Shown here: piece by piece, positions 1 to 12,004 of the stretch
Layout of the letters: the number at the start of each line of letters is the position of its first letter
Numbering within the stretch: the first letter of the stretch is position 1
The notes under the pieces: generated by a model
What the model was told of the DNA's origin: nothing
Database searches by the model: none
The model's input: only the letters and a program-made list of their open reading frames with translations
Assembly: GCA_004154925.1 (NCBI GenBank)
Contig: QJNS01000445.1
Location: 1-33,343, forward strand
Reading direction: 5' to 3'
DNA: 33,343 nucleotides
Source: Monosporascus cannonballus
Lineage: Eukaryota > Ascomycota > Sordariomycetes > Xylariales
Position numbers and translations under genes: made by a program

Positions 1-525
1 CCAATCCGGCCAAAGCAAACTCGTAGAAACGCCCCTGGGTATAGGAACCCTGTCTGGCCCTTTTTAAATCCCATTTGCAGAAAGGAATAATATTCTTCTA
101 TCTTCCCCGTCGCCGAGGACCTTCGATTAGACTTTGTGCCCCTCATGAACCCCACCAACTCCTCGAGATCATCGGTACATGCCGATCAAGCTATGGGACG
201 GTACTGTTGTGTAAGAAATTTTAAGAAGTCCTCTCGGTTATGCGTTGGAGGATCCTTGCCGCCTAGGGTATCTCGAAAAGAGGCTCTTGTAGAGGAGACT
301 AGTTGTGATGATCCGGGGACGGCCATGACGAGTCTGAATTGGACCGTACGTCGTCCCCCAAATCGAATATGCCGAACATTTCGACCTGTAAATGCTTGGA
401 ATAAAAGTAGCTGCGGTAATAACAATGCGGTTTGTATCTGGAGCAACCTGTGCCCTCTACAGCCTTGCAAAACTGTATCTTTCCGTCTGGTCGTCAGATG
501 CGACGATGGAGACCTAAGAGAGATT
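1..525. other. 3' flank of the CPSF6-like gene, no gene seen
   Basis: Open frames here are short, start at GTG or TTG, and show no family features. The stretch is best read as the 3' untranslated and downstream region of the minus-strand gene ending at 526. A gene lying mostly to the left of the window cannot be excluded. Confidence 0.5.
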
Positions 526-1691
526 CTATTCTCCCCGGGGCCTCTTAGCGCCGTGCGGGTTCTGGTTCCAGTCTGCCTGTTGGTTGCCGCCGAAGTTGAA
601 GTAGTTGGGAACGGCCGCTGGGAATCCAGCCATAGGCATACCTCCTCCCATCGGCATGCCCATGCCTCCCATGCCTGGCATCATGCCACCCATCATAGGG
701 TTGTTCATTCCGGGATTCATGCCTCCGCGTCCACCGCGCATGTTGTTAGCACCCCCGTGCATGCCTCTGCCCATCATGCCGCCGCCACGGGGGTTGTTGT
801 AGCCAGCAAAGTTACCGCCAGCCATCGGGAAGCCACCACCTCCCATGGGGTTGCTGTAACCGCCGTTCATGTTGCCTCCGGAAAAGTTACGATTAAAGCC
901 GCCTCTGGGACCGTTGAAGCCGCCACGCCCTCTGTTGTAACCACCGAAGTTGCCTCCAGAACCACCGCGGTCGTTGTAACTGCCAGACATGGCGCCTCCT
1001 CGGGTACCTTGGTCTTTGTTGGCTCGGGTCGGGCCATCCTTGGGAAGAGTTCGGAACGGGTTATTGTTCGGGCTCGAATAGATGATGGTGGGTTTCTTGC
1101 CGCCCGGCTGAGACGAATCGGAAGACTCAACGACATGCTTAATGGCCGTGGCTGCTTGCTGGGACGTTAACTCTACATAGGCTTGACTGCAATCAAGTAC
1201 GATATGTCAGCAATCTTCTTATTTGTGTCAGTTCTTTGAGGTGGATAGGTCGCCTACCCCTTGCTCTTTCCGTTGACCTTGTGCTCGCTGAAGGTGATGT
1301 CCTTAAGCTCATCCTCGCACGACGCCTGTCTAGCCCAGCCTCGAATGTCATCGTCTGTCACCCACCAGCTAAGGTCAGAAACCAGGAGGCAGTTCGTGGC
1401 ATTGTGGTCGATTGGGCGGTCGTCAGGTCCCTCCTTTCGCTTCACGCCCTGCTGGTGTGACTGCGTTGGAGTGCCGCCGCTTTCGTGAGCACCTGTTTGT
1501 TGTTGGTTGTCCTTGGCCTCTGCCTCGTAGTTGGTCTGGTTATTTGAGTGGTTCGTGGAGTTATTAGAGCCATTTGCTACGGTAATGGCAGAGTTGCTCT
1601 CATATGCCTGGGCATTCGCATCTTCTTGTCTCGAGTCGCCCTCGGCGCCGGCGTCGCCGTAGATGTCAATATCAAAGTCTTCCTCGGCCAT
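526..1691 (-). CDS. CPSF6-like RRM protein (mRNA 3'-end processing)
   Basis: Two exons, complement(526..1186, 1258..1691), give 364 residues. The 71-nt intron (GTAGGC donor, TTGCAG acceptor) splits a Gly codon inside the RRM. Residues 1-95 are acidic and Asn/Gln-rich. An RRM spans about 98-170, with RNP2-like CLLVSDLSWW and RNP1-like KGQAYVEL. The C-terminal ~150 residues are Gly/Met/Pro/Asn-rich with RGG-type repeats (GGYNRGRGGF). The RNP2 core LLVSDLSWW and the following TDDDIR are typical of the CFIm68/CPSF6 family, which helps choose cleavage and polyadenylation sites in the nucleus. Unlike metazoan CPSF6, the tail is a glycine-rich RGG region with no clear RS/RD domain. The start is the first in-frame ATG before the acidic MAEEDFDIDIYG. 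It could instead be another Gly-rich RRM protein, but the RRM signature favours the CPSF6 type. Function is inferred from family only. Confidence 0.82.
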
Positions 1692-3067
1692 TATGAAGAG
1701 GAGGTGATGTCAAATGTGAATTCGGTACGGGGTGGCTGGATTGTCAAATGAGGGTGTATTTAGAGTAAATACAGTGAGTTGCCTGTAGCCTTTTCCGCTC
1801 CATATCAGCCAACGCAAGTTACATGGCATGATGCCTCAGCATCTGCGCGAGGGGGAGAAAGAGACGACGCAGAAGAGAAAAGATACAGGAAGCAGCGGAT
1901 ACGTACACTCCAGGCCTCTAATGACAAGATGGTTCCCGTGGACTGGGGACTGGACTGATCTCTTATGAATTCCTCCTCTCGAATAGAAGATTCCAAGATG
2001 AAGCTCTGTGCTTACGATCTCGTGTATTTCTTTTGCTCCCTGCTGTGATATTCCTTGACAGACGCAGTAGTAGAGCTGGATAGGTACAGGCAGCTAGAAG
2101 ATCCCGAGAACGAACGACTCAGAACATCAGGTACGAATTGGGGTGGAGCATCGGATGCTCCGGGGTTAGTAGAATCGGGGACGGGTTAACCTCGATACCA
2201 AGTAGTTCTAGCGCAGTCTTACTCAACAGATGGCCTGGGGGTTTCTTCGACTACAATGCAGCAATCGGAGAAGGCGGGTAGGGATGATGAGAAAGGCCTA
2301 TTGCTTCAGACAAATTCAGGCCGAGGAACGTGGCAAACACAGCTAAGATGGGATGAGAGATGTATCGTCCCCGAAGTACGAGATAGTCCAACAACCAATC
2401 GACGGATGAAGCGTTCAAGAGGGTTTGTCCGATGCCAGAATCGAGATTGTAACGAAAGGGAACGGAGAGGTAGCTTTAACCTTGGCTGGGATGGAGCTGA
2501 GGAATGGATGATGAATGAATAAACTTGAGGCGCTCTGCCGCGATGCGAAGCGAAAGTGAAAGCGAAAGTGAACGCGCACGGAGCACCAGATGACACATCC
2601 CCCGTTGGGGCTGCATCTTGTCCCATGACGATCTAGCCTAGAATAGCTAGACAACCGCTGAGCTCGGTTAGCGTACCCCTAGCTCAGGTGCAACCGCCAG
2701 GTATGTAACGACCCTATCTGCTAATCTCATTAATCCGGGGGTTTGCGGCTTGGTATTGTCATGTGCCGTAAGCCTAGAGCTTAGTCCCCTAAGCCCACTA
2801 TTTCCCAGTGCTGTTCTAGGCCGTCTGTGGCAGCTCACAGGTGTGGCTTACGCTCCAGCCATGCCAAGCCGGCCCCTGTTAACCTGGTGTCTGGGGGCCC
2901 TTTTTGCGAGAGGCAATCTGGCCGCATCTAACTGTCTGTTAAATATATTCGCGTACCTACATATCGACATTCGCATAATCTTCCAGCATCTACGTTACAG
3001 TCTACAGAGCTACACATCGCTCATATCCATTCCACTCCCGAGTCCCGAACAAACACAAAAACCAGCC
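1692..3067. promoter_or_regulatory. Divergent intergenic region between CPSF6-like and Sec61 gamma genes
   Basis: The two flanking genes point away from each other, so both promoters should lie here. No coding region is supported: the open frames at 2256-2654 overlap on both strands and show no domain. A purine-rich run of imperfect GCGAAAGTGAAA repeats lies at about 2545-2578. No clear TATA box was assigned. Confidence 0.5.
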
Positions 3068-3528
3068 ATGGCTGACCAGATTCTCGACGTGCCCAAGGAC
3101 TTCATCCGGGACGGCAGCCAGTTCATCAACCGGTGCACGAAGCGTCAGTTCCCCTTCCCCATTACCCTTCTCGGCCCGAGTCCTAGTTCCCTCGATTCAG
3201 ATACATGGGCAGCTATGTTGACTAACGATCATCAACAGCCGACAAGAAGGAATTCACAAAGGTGTGCCAGGCCGTCGGCGTGGGCTTCCTGATCATGGGC
3301 GCGACGGGGTACCTCGTGAAGCTGAGTACGTGTCTGTCGTATTTGTTCTGTCCTGTCATTCTCTTATTCTCTCACCAAGCTTGAGCCGAGCACAGCAGTG
3401 GCCGGTCCCAGCCATGCAACATGTTTCGTTCAATAAGTGAGAGACCTTTTTTTTAACTAACACACACGTGCTTGTTCACCACCACAGTCCACATCCCCGT
3501 AAACAACATCTTGGTCGGAGGCGCGTAA
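3068..3528 (+). CDS. SSS1: Protein translocon subunit Sec61 gamma (SSS1)
   Basis: Three exons (3068..3143, 3239..3325, 3488..3528) encode 67 residues, normal for this family. Sec61 gamma is the small tail-anchored clamp subunit of the ER Sec61 translocon, needed for co- and post-translational protein import. The N-terminus MADQILDVPKDFIRDG, the stretch PDKKEFTKVCQAVGVGF, the single membrane helix at about residues 38-56 and the conserved ending IHIPVNNILVGG match the family almost fully. Intron 1 (3144-3238) has donor GTCAGT, branch ACTAAC and acceptor CAACAG. Intron 2 (3326-3487) has donor GTACGT, branch ACTAAC and acceptor CACAG. The ATG has a good fungal context (GCCATGG). Its 3' end converges with the DCAF11-like gene. 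Confidence 0.95.
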
Positions 3529-4126
3529 TCAACCAGTCTGCCTGTACAGTACCTCGAGGAAAGGGAGTTCTAGGAGTTCGATCGACGGTGGATCGCGGCG
3601 GGAAAAGGGATGGCGGGAAGTAAGGCGGCGTGGCCAACGGGGAAGAAGGGTGCCAATGCCAACTACCCGGATGAGTCTCATAACACCGAACGAGCATACA
3701 GACAGCAAGGAGGCTTATAGAGCCCGGTCCTGGATGCAGACGGCGAGAGGGACTCGTTTCGGGTCAAAACGAAACGGGATGCGATGCCTTGAGCGGAAGA
3801 GACTGATATCCGCCCTGAGATCTCCATATCATACCATATGTATAAAAACAATTCTGACACTAGCCTAATGAACGACTGGATGAGCGCCTGCTTATCCAGA
3901 GCCAATCCGTCTTGTTGAAAACCATTCCCGGGCGCCAACCACTCGGTGCTCTAACCGAACCTTACTAACCAGCCAACCCCCAGCCAAGAAAGCCCCGTGC
4001 ATTTGTCACATGTCATAAGGGCCCTACATAGTGACTAGACGTAGGCTATGTATTGTTGTCATCGACACCGCCCGCCATCGCCAGTGGCCTCCCCAACCGC
4101 AGGATGCTCCACAAGTCGAGCGTCGC
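3529..4126. other. Convergent 3' intergenic region
   Basis: This lies between the stop of Sec61 gamma (+) and the stop of the DCAF11-like gene (-), and probably holds both 3' UTRs. The small open frames at 3650-3938 overlap on opposite strands and look like chance frames. No repeat or RNA gene was recognised. Confidence 0.5.
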
Positions 4127-6432
4127 CTAGATAGCCCAATTTCCCCAGGCTTCTTCATCCTCTTCCTCTTCCTCGTGGTCATCCTGATCCTCGTCCGAGC
4201 TGTCGTCGTTGCCCGAGTAGTGCGGGCTGACGGCCTTCAGCTTCTCGTCGTAGCCGGCGCCCATGCGTGGCTCGCCCTCGTCGGCCGAGGACTCGTTGTA
4301 CGAGTGCACCGTGACTGTGCCGAGCGCGTGGTCCCAGCCGTTGAGCGAAGAGGCTGTGTAGCGACGAGGATGTAATTAGCCACAACTCACCCTAGGGGCA
4401 GATACGTGTCCGGATATCTGATATCATTCGGCTTCAGCCAGTTAGGTACTTACCGGCGATGAAAGGCGCGTTGGGGTGCCAGCTCGCGTCCCGGACGCAC
4501 GTGGACCAGCCCCGGAACTCGCGCCGGCGGTAGAACTGGCGGTACTTGTCGGGCAACGCGCGGGCGCTCTCAGACGTCTTCTGGACGTTGATGACGCGCG
4601 CCACCGTGGCATCCATGTTGTAGACCCAGACCTTGCCGTCGGCGCTGCCTGTGTACACGTAGCGCGAGTCGGTGCTGCCGGGGGGCGAGAAGTGGCAGCG
4701 GATCAGCGTGCTGAGCACCGAGTGGCCCCGGAACGTGACGACCGAGTTGTCGTCCGGGTGTGGGAACCAGTCGCGGTCGTCGTAGTGGCTCCAGCGGTAG
4801 TCGAAGTCGCTCACCGGGGCGTACTGGCGGGGGTTCAGCTCCTCGAACCGGGCCGTCGTGTACATCTTCTTCAGGTCCCAGAGCTTCATGCTTTGGTCCT
4901 TCCCATTGCTGAGGATATACCGTCCGTCCCCCTTGCTGTCGAGGTATGTCAGGCCCTCGATGTGGCCCACGAACGCCCCTGCCTCCCGTCCGTCGCCCAT
5001 GCTCCGCCGGTCCCAGACCTTGATCGTCGTGTCGTCGCTGCCGGAGTACAGGATGTGTGGGGACGACTTGTCCGCGAAGCAGACTGCGTTGACGTCATCT
5101 TCATGTCCAGTAACGGAATGTAACACCCTCCGGGATTCGATATCGTAGACTACTATCGAGTTCTGGGTCGTCCCCGCCACGAGTTCCCGACCATCGCCCG
5201 AGAACCGAATCGAGAAAATGCCCAGCCGGCTGGACCGCCCTCCATCGGCCACGCGCCCTGCCCCCAGATTCAGCGTATAAGGGTCTCCAGTATCGTTCGG
5301 GTCTGTCGGCGCCAGGCAGACTTGACTTGTAATTGAGGTGTAGGCCAGCCACCTGTTGTCGGGACTCAGGGTTGCGTCGGTCAATGTCCACGTCCCGCCC
5401 GGATATGCTACAGTCTTGTAATGCCGCCAGTTGTATGGGTTTGACGTGTCGTACATCCGTACTTTAAAGTCCTTGACGCAAGCATAAAAGAAGTTCCCGT
5501 CGTCGGAGAATTGCCCAGAATATACAGGCTCGTCGTAGTGGATGATCATCTCGGCATCGGTCGTAGGGATCACGGACTGTAACGCGTCAGCCAGGACAAT
5601 GGGGCGGTAGCAGGGTCATGGCGGCACCGTACTTGGGCCATCATTCCTTGATTAACACGATGGTCTACTCTGTTTCCGAGGCCCAGCTCGCGATCTAATA
5701 ACCTCCGCGCAAGGCGTTTCTTCGACCGGAGTGTCGTGGGAATTTCACTTGCGCCGAAGGTCCCCGAGTTCATGAGTTCCGTGCCTTTCTCGCTTGGTAC
5801 TTTTGGAAACCGATTCGGGTCCACTGGCGGCCGCCGCCGTCTCGGACCCCATGCGAGCTCCTCGTCATCCTCGTCGAATATCAAGTGTCCGAGGTTCGAT
5901 CTACGGAGGTAGTCTAAGACTTGGCGCTGCGACAGCAGTCCCGGGCGACGAGCTATATATGTTTGAATGTCAGCGTATTAGAGAATCCGTACCCATGCCG
6001 CCGCGAACTAACTAGTTATCAAGCTTATTAGGCGGTGCTGTACCTCCGCTCGTTCGTCTTGTTGTGAAGCTCCAGCTTGGTTTCCGTCGTCATCGTCATC
6101 ATCCTCGTCCCCCTCTTCGGCATCTGTTTCTGGTGTGTCAGTCGCGTATCAACGTGGCAGCCGTTGGAAATTCCAGAAATGCTATACCGTGATATTCGTC
6201 ATCGTCGTCCTCATCCTCGCCCGCGAACTCGGCATCTGCGCAATCCCTTGGGTGAGTAGGCTTATCAGTTACACCTGTTCAGCTGATGGTCATTACCATG
6301 AAAATCGTCCTCTTCGTCAAATATGTCAAGGTGCATATCATCTTCGTCAAGCTCGTAGTCGGGATCGTTTACGTCGTCGTCCAATTGGAGCTCGCCGCTG
6401 AGATACAGCTCCCGGATCTCCTCGGGCGTCAT
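4127..6432 (-). CDS. DCAF11/LEC14B-like WD40 protein, probable CUL4-DDB1 receptor
   Basis: Six exons by eye, complement(4127..4353, 4454..5576, 5633..5926, 6044..6123, 6188..6235, 6297..6432), give 635 residues. The N-terminal ~90 residues are very acidic (MTPEEIRELYLSGEL then Asp/Glu runs). A basic segment follows (RSKKRLARRLLDRELGLG), then a WD40 propeller starting at SGQFSDDGNFF. A repeat ending IKVWDRRSM carries the W-D-x-R (DWD) box used by DDB1-CUL4 substrate receptors. Other repeats include VTGHEDDVNAV and FRGHSVLS. The C-terminus is acidic again, ending AWGNWAI. Introns are 56-117 nt with GT-AG borders. The third intron's acceptor is uncertain: TCGCAG keeps frame, while a nearer ATATAG with a better-placed CTGAC branch does not. 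Role as a ubiquitin-ligase receptor is inferred from family and DWD box. Confidence 0.85.
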
Positions 6433-7334
6433 AGTGGTCGCGGACTATGCTCGGCAGGTCTGGACTCTTATAGAAATAGGAGATACAGGTTCAATCAAGA
6501 GCCGTAAAGAGAATATATTTCATAGGATGGGCGGAAGGTTTACATATAAGGCAGGACGGCGTACGGTGATTCCGGTATACAGAACATGACGTACAATCTT
6601 TGTGATACACCATCGATTGCTGCATGGCGGGGGGTGTTTCTGATCGCTTATCCGTGTTGTTTTCGGCTTTAAGCACCGGATTTAAATTGCATATGTGAAA
6701 TGGGCTTGGGGAAGTCCGTTGTTCTCGGGTTTATGGCTGCAATTCTCAGTATAAACCAACGAGTCCCATTATGCTTTGACTTTCCTGAAATTTGGGACTG
6801 AAATATTCAAATATGCCAAGCTGATGGTTCAAGTTGACGATATTTATTACCTAGTGCCGTCCGTACCTATAGTGGGTAGGTGCTCTACGCTAGAACTACG
6901 CACAAGGCAGAGTGTAACGTGGAATATTTAAATGAACAGCGTTGTGTGAATTGTATACCAGGTATGGAGATGTAAATAAACCAATGTAAATAAGACACAA
7001 CTCTCGAAGGCGCAAAATGGGGAACCCTCAGTGAACTGTTGAGGTGTAGACCAACTTGAAATTCATACATACGGTATCCTTCTCGGCGATAAGATAAATC
7101 TTACCCGCCCAATATCGCTTCTACTTCCTCACATCTCTTGCACTCGCCAAGCGTTTCAACAACCGTGCCATGATGGCAAGTAACATGATGAACGCTTTAA
7201 TCCTTCATTATGGAGCTTCCGAAATCATCCAGAGTCGAACCCTGTAACTGAAACCTCCGCTCTCTCTAACTTGCTCAGACCCCTTCTGTTAGGTACCTTT
7301 TCTGGTCACTGGACGCTCTCACCAAGTAGTCGCC
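6433..7334. promoter_or_regulatory. Divergent promoter region, DCAF11-like / SET gene
   Basis: This is a 902-bp gap between two genes that start away from each other. It is more AT-rich than the flanking exons. No open frame with domain character is present. A tRNA-like T-loop string on the minus strand (near 7230) was checked and does not fold. Confidence 0.45.
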
Positions 7335-8529
7335 ATGGACCCTCTCGAAGAGCTCCTGAGCTGGGCGACTACAAAGGGGGTGGAGATCAACTGCATCAAA
7401 CCGGCCCGTATGCCCGGTCGCGGTGTCGGCATCGTCGCGACCCATCAGATCATGGTCGGTGGAATTCCACCCCCATTACTAACGCTACTCAGCTAACACA
7501 CCATAACAGCCCGGGGAGGTCCTCCTCGAGATACCCACCGCCTGTCTGCGGACAACGGACACGGTGCCGCGGCCCATCGTCCGGAAACTCCCACGCAACA
7601 TCTCCGTGCAGGGCCTGCTGGCCGCCGACCTGGCGCTGGACAAGTCATCCAAGTATGCTCCGTGGATGGCGGTGTGCCCGACGCCGGCGGATTTTGTCAC
7701 GATGCCGCTGCACTGGCCGGCGGAGCTGCAGGCGCGCCTCCCGGGGCCCGCGCGCACCATACTCGCGAAGCAGCAGGCAAAGCTGCGGCGCGACTGGGAG
7801 GCTGTATCGGCCGCGTACCCGGACCTGGGGGCGGAGGTCTACCGGCACGCGTGGCTGCTCGTCAACACGCGCACCTTCTACTACACGAACGCGCGGCTGC
7901 GGCGCAAGGTCAAGCCGACCGACACGGACAACTGCCTGTGCCAGCAACCGGTGGCAGACCTGTTCAACCACGGCGACGAGGGGTGCGGCGTGGCCTTCGA
8001 CGGCGCGGGCTTTACCGTCACGGCACGGCTGGAGTACGCGCCCGGCGACGAGGTCCGGATCTGCTACGGCACCCACAGCGGCGACTTCCTGCTCGTCGAG
8101 TACGGGTTCACTATGGACCAGAACCGGTGGGACGAAGTCGGACTCGACGACGTCGTGCTCCCGCGGTTGAGCGCGCAGCAGAGGGAGAGGTTGGACGAGG
8201 CCGGGTTCCTCGGCAGGTACGTCTTGGATCGGGACACGGTGTGCCATAGGACGCAGGTTGCTGTGAGGCTGCTGTGCTGCAAGGTCGGAGAGTGGAGGCG
8301 GTTCGTTGATGGGGCCGATGACGGGACGGCGAGCCAGAAGGACGTTGATAGGCTGCTCCTCGAGATGTTGAGCGAGTATAAGGGGAAAGCCGAGGAAATA
8401 GCCCGCGGGGTTAAGAACTCCGAAGTTGGTGAGCCGGAGCAGCGGGCTGTTCTTGTCCAACGATGGAAGCAGATAACGGCCCTGCTTGCTGCGTACATAG
8501 CCAAACTTCAGGAGAGCGATACGGGGTAG
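7335..8529 (+). CDS. SET-domain protein lysine methyltransferase (SETD3/SETD6/LSMT class)
   Basis: Two exons (7335..7454, 7510..8529) give 379 residues. The 55-nt intron has a weak donor (GTCGGT), branch GCTAAC and acceptor AACAG. It joins THQIM to PGEVLLEIP and so restores the first SET strand. The split SET domain begins at GRGVGIVATHQ (about residues 28-38). The cofactor-binding motif PVADLFNHG carries N193-H194, and CYGTHSGDFLLVEYGF carries the C-terminal catalytic tyrosine region (about 225-240). The insert between these halves and the helical C-terminal part fit the Rubisco-LSMT-like class, which methylates lysine (or, in SETD3, histidine) on non-histone proteins. The substrate cannot be told from sequence. 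Coding GC is high. It converges with CBP4, with 212 bp between the two stops. Confidence 0.85.
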
Positions 8530-8741
8530 TAAAAAAAAAACCATATACGAACAATTAGTAAACCTGTTCAGAGCAGTCAAGAGTAGCCTGGTTCGATTGA
8601 GACATGTAATAACCAAAAGGTTTTCCCCCAAACGCCTTCTCATGCTACCGGCGAACCACCACGTGGGCGTTGCGCGCCGGCTAGATATACATTAATCATA
8701 CATATACAGAAGCTAGTTCGTCCTCGTCAGTCCAGTGACAC

Positions 8742-9334
8742 TTATAAGCCCGTCTCTTTCCGCAGAGCCTCCTGTCGTCTCTTCTTCTCCTCGGCACCGA
8801 GGAAGTCCTCACGCAGCTTCTCCTCCTTAGCCTTGCGCGCGGCCTCCTCCTGTACGATCCATACTAGGTTGAGAGATCTCCGTTAGCCCCTCCGCTCTCA
8901 GAGATACAATCGCGTCGGGCGCGAAGGAGGAAAACGGGACAGAGTGTTGCCATACTGGGCTTGTCAGATTTCGAGTACTCCTTGAGCTGGGTGACGAAGT
9001 CGTCGAACTCCTTCTGCTTCTCGTACCGCCTCTCGAGGCTCTTCTTCTGCAGCTCCGGGTTGTACCGCTTGAACAGCTCCTCGTCTGTCGGCTGCAGCCA
9101 GATGGTTAGGGCCGGGCCGCCCACGCAGACCACGGTGCCGCTGTGAAGTAAGAAGTGGATAGTCAGTGAGTCCGTCCCTTGGCTCGTTTTTTCGTCTGTC
9201 TGTTCATCCCTTCCTCTATTGCGTCGGAATCGATGCGATGCTATGCGATGCTACCGGAGAGCTAGACAGCGGGGGAAGGGCTTGGCTTACACAACGGCCA
9301 TCTTGAGCCATGTTCCGAGTCTTGACGAAGCCAT
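8742..9334 (-). CDS. CBP4: Mitochondrial complex III assembly factor Cbp4
   Basis: Three exons, complement(8742..8863, 8956..9140, 9291..9334), encode 116 residues. Cbp4 is an inner-membrane protein that joins the Cbp3-Cbp6-cytochrome b intermediate during cytochrome bc1 assembly. A single hydrophobic segment lies at residues 12-30 ([19 protein letters not shown]). It is followed by the family signature [20 protein letters not shown], then [17 protein letters not shown], and a highly charged coiled-coil-like tail. Both introns (9141-9290 and 8864-8955) have GT-AG borders and restore the frame exactly. The first intron contains a small direct repeat of ATGCGATGCT around 9233-9251. Length and motif order fit filamentous fungal Cbp4, which is shorter than the yeast protein. 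Confidence 0.9.
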
Positions 9335-11383
9335 CTTCCGGTACTAGTCGGCGATATTAACCACTAATAAATATTGAATGACCCTGGATATCAAGCGCAG
9401 ATTTCGTTGCGCAATTGATTCTCGAGCAGTCCGTGGCTCCTGCGAATAAAGTTGTCAATGACGGAAGTTCGAATGTAACTAGAACCTATTATGTATTACA
9501 TAATCTGGGGTTTCAATCCAAGCTCGTTATCGATAAAGCTTATAATCCTGCCATCAATTGATCCACTGTTAGGGCGTCAGGTAGCTACCCCTAATCCAAT
9601 AAATATCGTAACACCCGAGACGACATCATACCTTCTACACCAGGCCAGTTCAAAGCTGGGAGGGAAGTGGGTAAACTCCAACAAGCCCTCTTCGTTATAG
9701 TCAATGGAGCCTTCCATGAAAGACTGTGGTCCTGTCCTTTCAGCCTTTCAGATGCTTGTCCATTGATATGAGACATTATGATGAACCCAATTGCGGTGTT
9801 CAATATCTATATTTCAAACTTGCCGTTCAACTTGTTAACCAATCTAAACAGGAAGAAAGAATCCCGAAACAGCAGTGTTGCTCTGCTCGAGTTCATCTGG
9901 GAGTGGTTGGTGCCGGCCAGCAATTCAAAATAATCTAGCTCAAGCACAACACGTGACAGCTTGTCATCAAGGGGATGCCCCTTAACGTCCCCTATGAAAT
10001 GACCTGTTGTTGCCAAGAAACATCGCTATTGCAACCAAGCAGTAGGGTAAATGTAAGTAACCTACAAGAAATTTACTCATTGTTCCGAAGTACCACATCG
10101 CTTAATCTCTGAAACTTTTAGTTGGACGAATGTTGAGTGTAGAAGACTGTGCACCAGCCCAGTGTAGCTATGCCAGATTTGTTATAAGTCTCTATATGAT
10201 CAAAGACCCTGCCCATCCACCCAGTCATATAACAATACCGGAACCCTTTCTCCAACCTGCGCCTACATAATGCACCCAGATTCCAAACACCATTCAAAGA
10301 ACTAGGTTTGCTTTTGCCATATTAATACAAGATGCCATTTCTGCTTCTCTATTGTCGCTGGCTTAGCCCTCGATAAGGGGTTAACCACTTGGCTCGTGGG
10401 CTACTAACCTAATACCGACTGGCCTTCGCATATATACATGCCAAATTGCACTGCGGAATCATTGTCTTAACATACGGCAGAATGGTATGCGTAAGCCCCT
10501 TTCTTCCTCCGTTAGCCAGCTCGCGAACAACTATCCTCTTTATTGTCCCAACCCACTCCTTTTCTAAGGATATCTAATGTTTTACTCAACCTCTACGAAT
10601 GGTTACTTAGTATCGTCCCCTTCGTATCATGTTACTACACTACCACCGTCCTCTTCCCATGGTGGTCCTGCCTACTGTCGCTGCCCCAGCCTGTCGTTGC
10701 CCCACCTGCCTATCACCGCCGCTCCTTACAGCGTCCAGTCCCGTCGTTGCTGTCTGCTGTCAGCGTTTATAACCCCGTTACCATAGTCCCACTGGGTTTA
10801 CACTCTTCGCAATATGTCATCCGTCCATTCCCTTTTACTGAGAACTTTTCGACTGCGGTAGCGTATGGCCTCAAGCACATGCCAGACTGTAATTTCTAGG
10901 GGTCTGGATAGCTATTGCACCAAGTCTGTCATAACCATCGCTCCTGATATAGACACTGATGACTCGCACTGCTTTTAAGGATGAATATTGGAAATCATAC
11001 TCTACCTACTGGTTAGAGGCATCCCCGGCTACGGAGACCTTTCCATGTATCCAACCCCAATAACCATAAAGAGATCAAGGAGTTAATAACCAACTTGGGT
11101 AGTATTGTGATACCAGATGGACAAAAAGGTATGTAATACGTAAGTACCGAGACTAAATGTCTTGGCTTCTGAAGACACCACGATTCTCTAGTATATGTCA
11201 AGAGTCCGTCTGCTTCTCTCTTGGTGCCCTAAGAGTGTATGAGACCTTGATCCCCTTTAGCTACTGGTCGCGCCTCCTCATTACCGCGCCCCCGATGCCG
11301 GCGGACATTGCCCATCGCAACAAGTTCAGGACAGGGGTGACAACCACGCTTGCCTGGCCAGTTTGTTCTGCACTTGCAAACAG
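9335..11383. other. Gene-free stretch at the start of the repeat-rich region
   Basis: No frame over 118 codons and no domain was recognised. Small frames at 9491-10016 and 10543-10899 overlap on both strands and lack conserved composition. No tag of the 14-26 kb type is seen. It may hold old transposon remains too decayed to recognise by eye. Confidence 0.4.
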
Positions 11384-11571
11384 CGATAGGCCACTGATAG
11401 GCGCTGAGCACGGGCATTGTCGACATCTGGACGGAAGGAACCTGGGGGGAGAGGCTAGCAACGACCATAAACCCCTGATACCGAGCACAGACGGTGCTTA
11501 CGTTCAGACAGATAGAACGTTGCCAAGAACAGATAATAGCCATAAGCCCCTGCTACCATGTAAGGACAGTG
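11384..11571 (+). repeat. Three degenerate tandem copies of a ~30-bp unit
   Basis: Similar units occur near 11384, 11465 and 11540, sharing a core like CCCCTGATACCGAGCACA followed by a GGTG/CAGTG ending. The period is about 75-81 bp. The last two are the most alike (CCATAAACCCCTG and CCATAAGCCCCTG). No function is visible. Confidence 0.45.
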
Positions 11572-11940
11572 TCGTCCACTATGCAGAAGCACGGCCGCTG
11601 TCTTGGTGATCCCAAGGGGGGCCACCGAAGGGGGAGTTGGCGGCCCTTGGTGGGGTCTCCTGATATGGCTAACGACCGTGCGGTGGGTTACCCCAGCAAG
11701 TGACATCGACCCCTGAACAAAGATCGTCGACTCTGAGTGTGATAGCCTCGACGACAGAGGCATGTACGAGTCACGTGGTTCGCATTTTCGACCACGCATC
11801 GCCGGATCGCAGTCGATAAGCCGTATATCACCTTCTTTTCATTTCACGTCCGCCTCGGACTTCTGTGACTTCTTTCCCGTATAGGCGTGACAAACACGCG
11901 CGGGTTCCTTCTCGTCTCGTTTCTTCGACTGCTAGACCCC

Positions 11941-11978
11941 GGCCCTCGGACTCCTGCTAGATCGGGCCCTCGGACTCC
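11941..11978 (+). repeat. Direct repeat of a 14-mer with 24-bp period
   Basis: GGCCCTCGGACTCC occurs at 11941-11954 and again at 11965-11978. A short TATATA run follows, then a long pyrimidine-rich stretch. Confidence 0.7.
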
Positions 11979-12004
11979 GGTTATATCGATATATATACCC
12001 ATCT

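Noticed and set aside
526..1170. Long plus-strand open frame (136-1170) over the CPSF6-like gene
   Set aside because: It starts at GTG and its His/Ala/Val-rich composition is the mirror of the Gly/Met-rich coding strand. The spliced minus-strand RRM gene explains the region.
7195..7265. Possible tRNA on the minus strand (GGTTCGACTCT)
   Set aside because: The five-base T-stem does not pair and no acceptor or anticodon stem can be built around it.
7645..8643. 332-codon minus-strand frame over the SET gene
   Set aside because: It is an antisense shadow of a GC-rich gene; the plus strand has full SET motifs and a frame-restoring intron.
11157..11799. Open frames on both strands near 11.2-11.8 kb
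   Set aside because: Several overlapping frames of similar length on both strands, with no conserved motif. Degenerate repeats account for part of the sequence.
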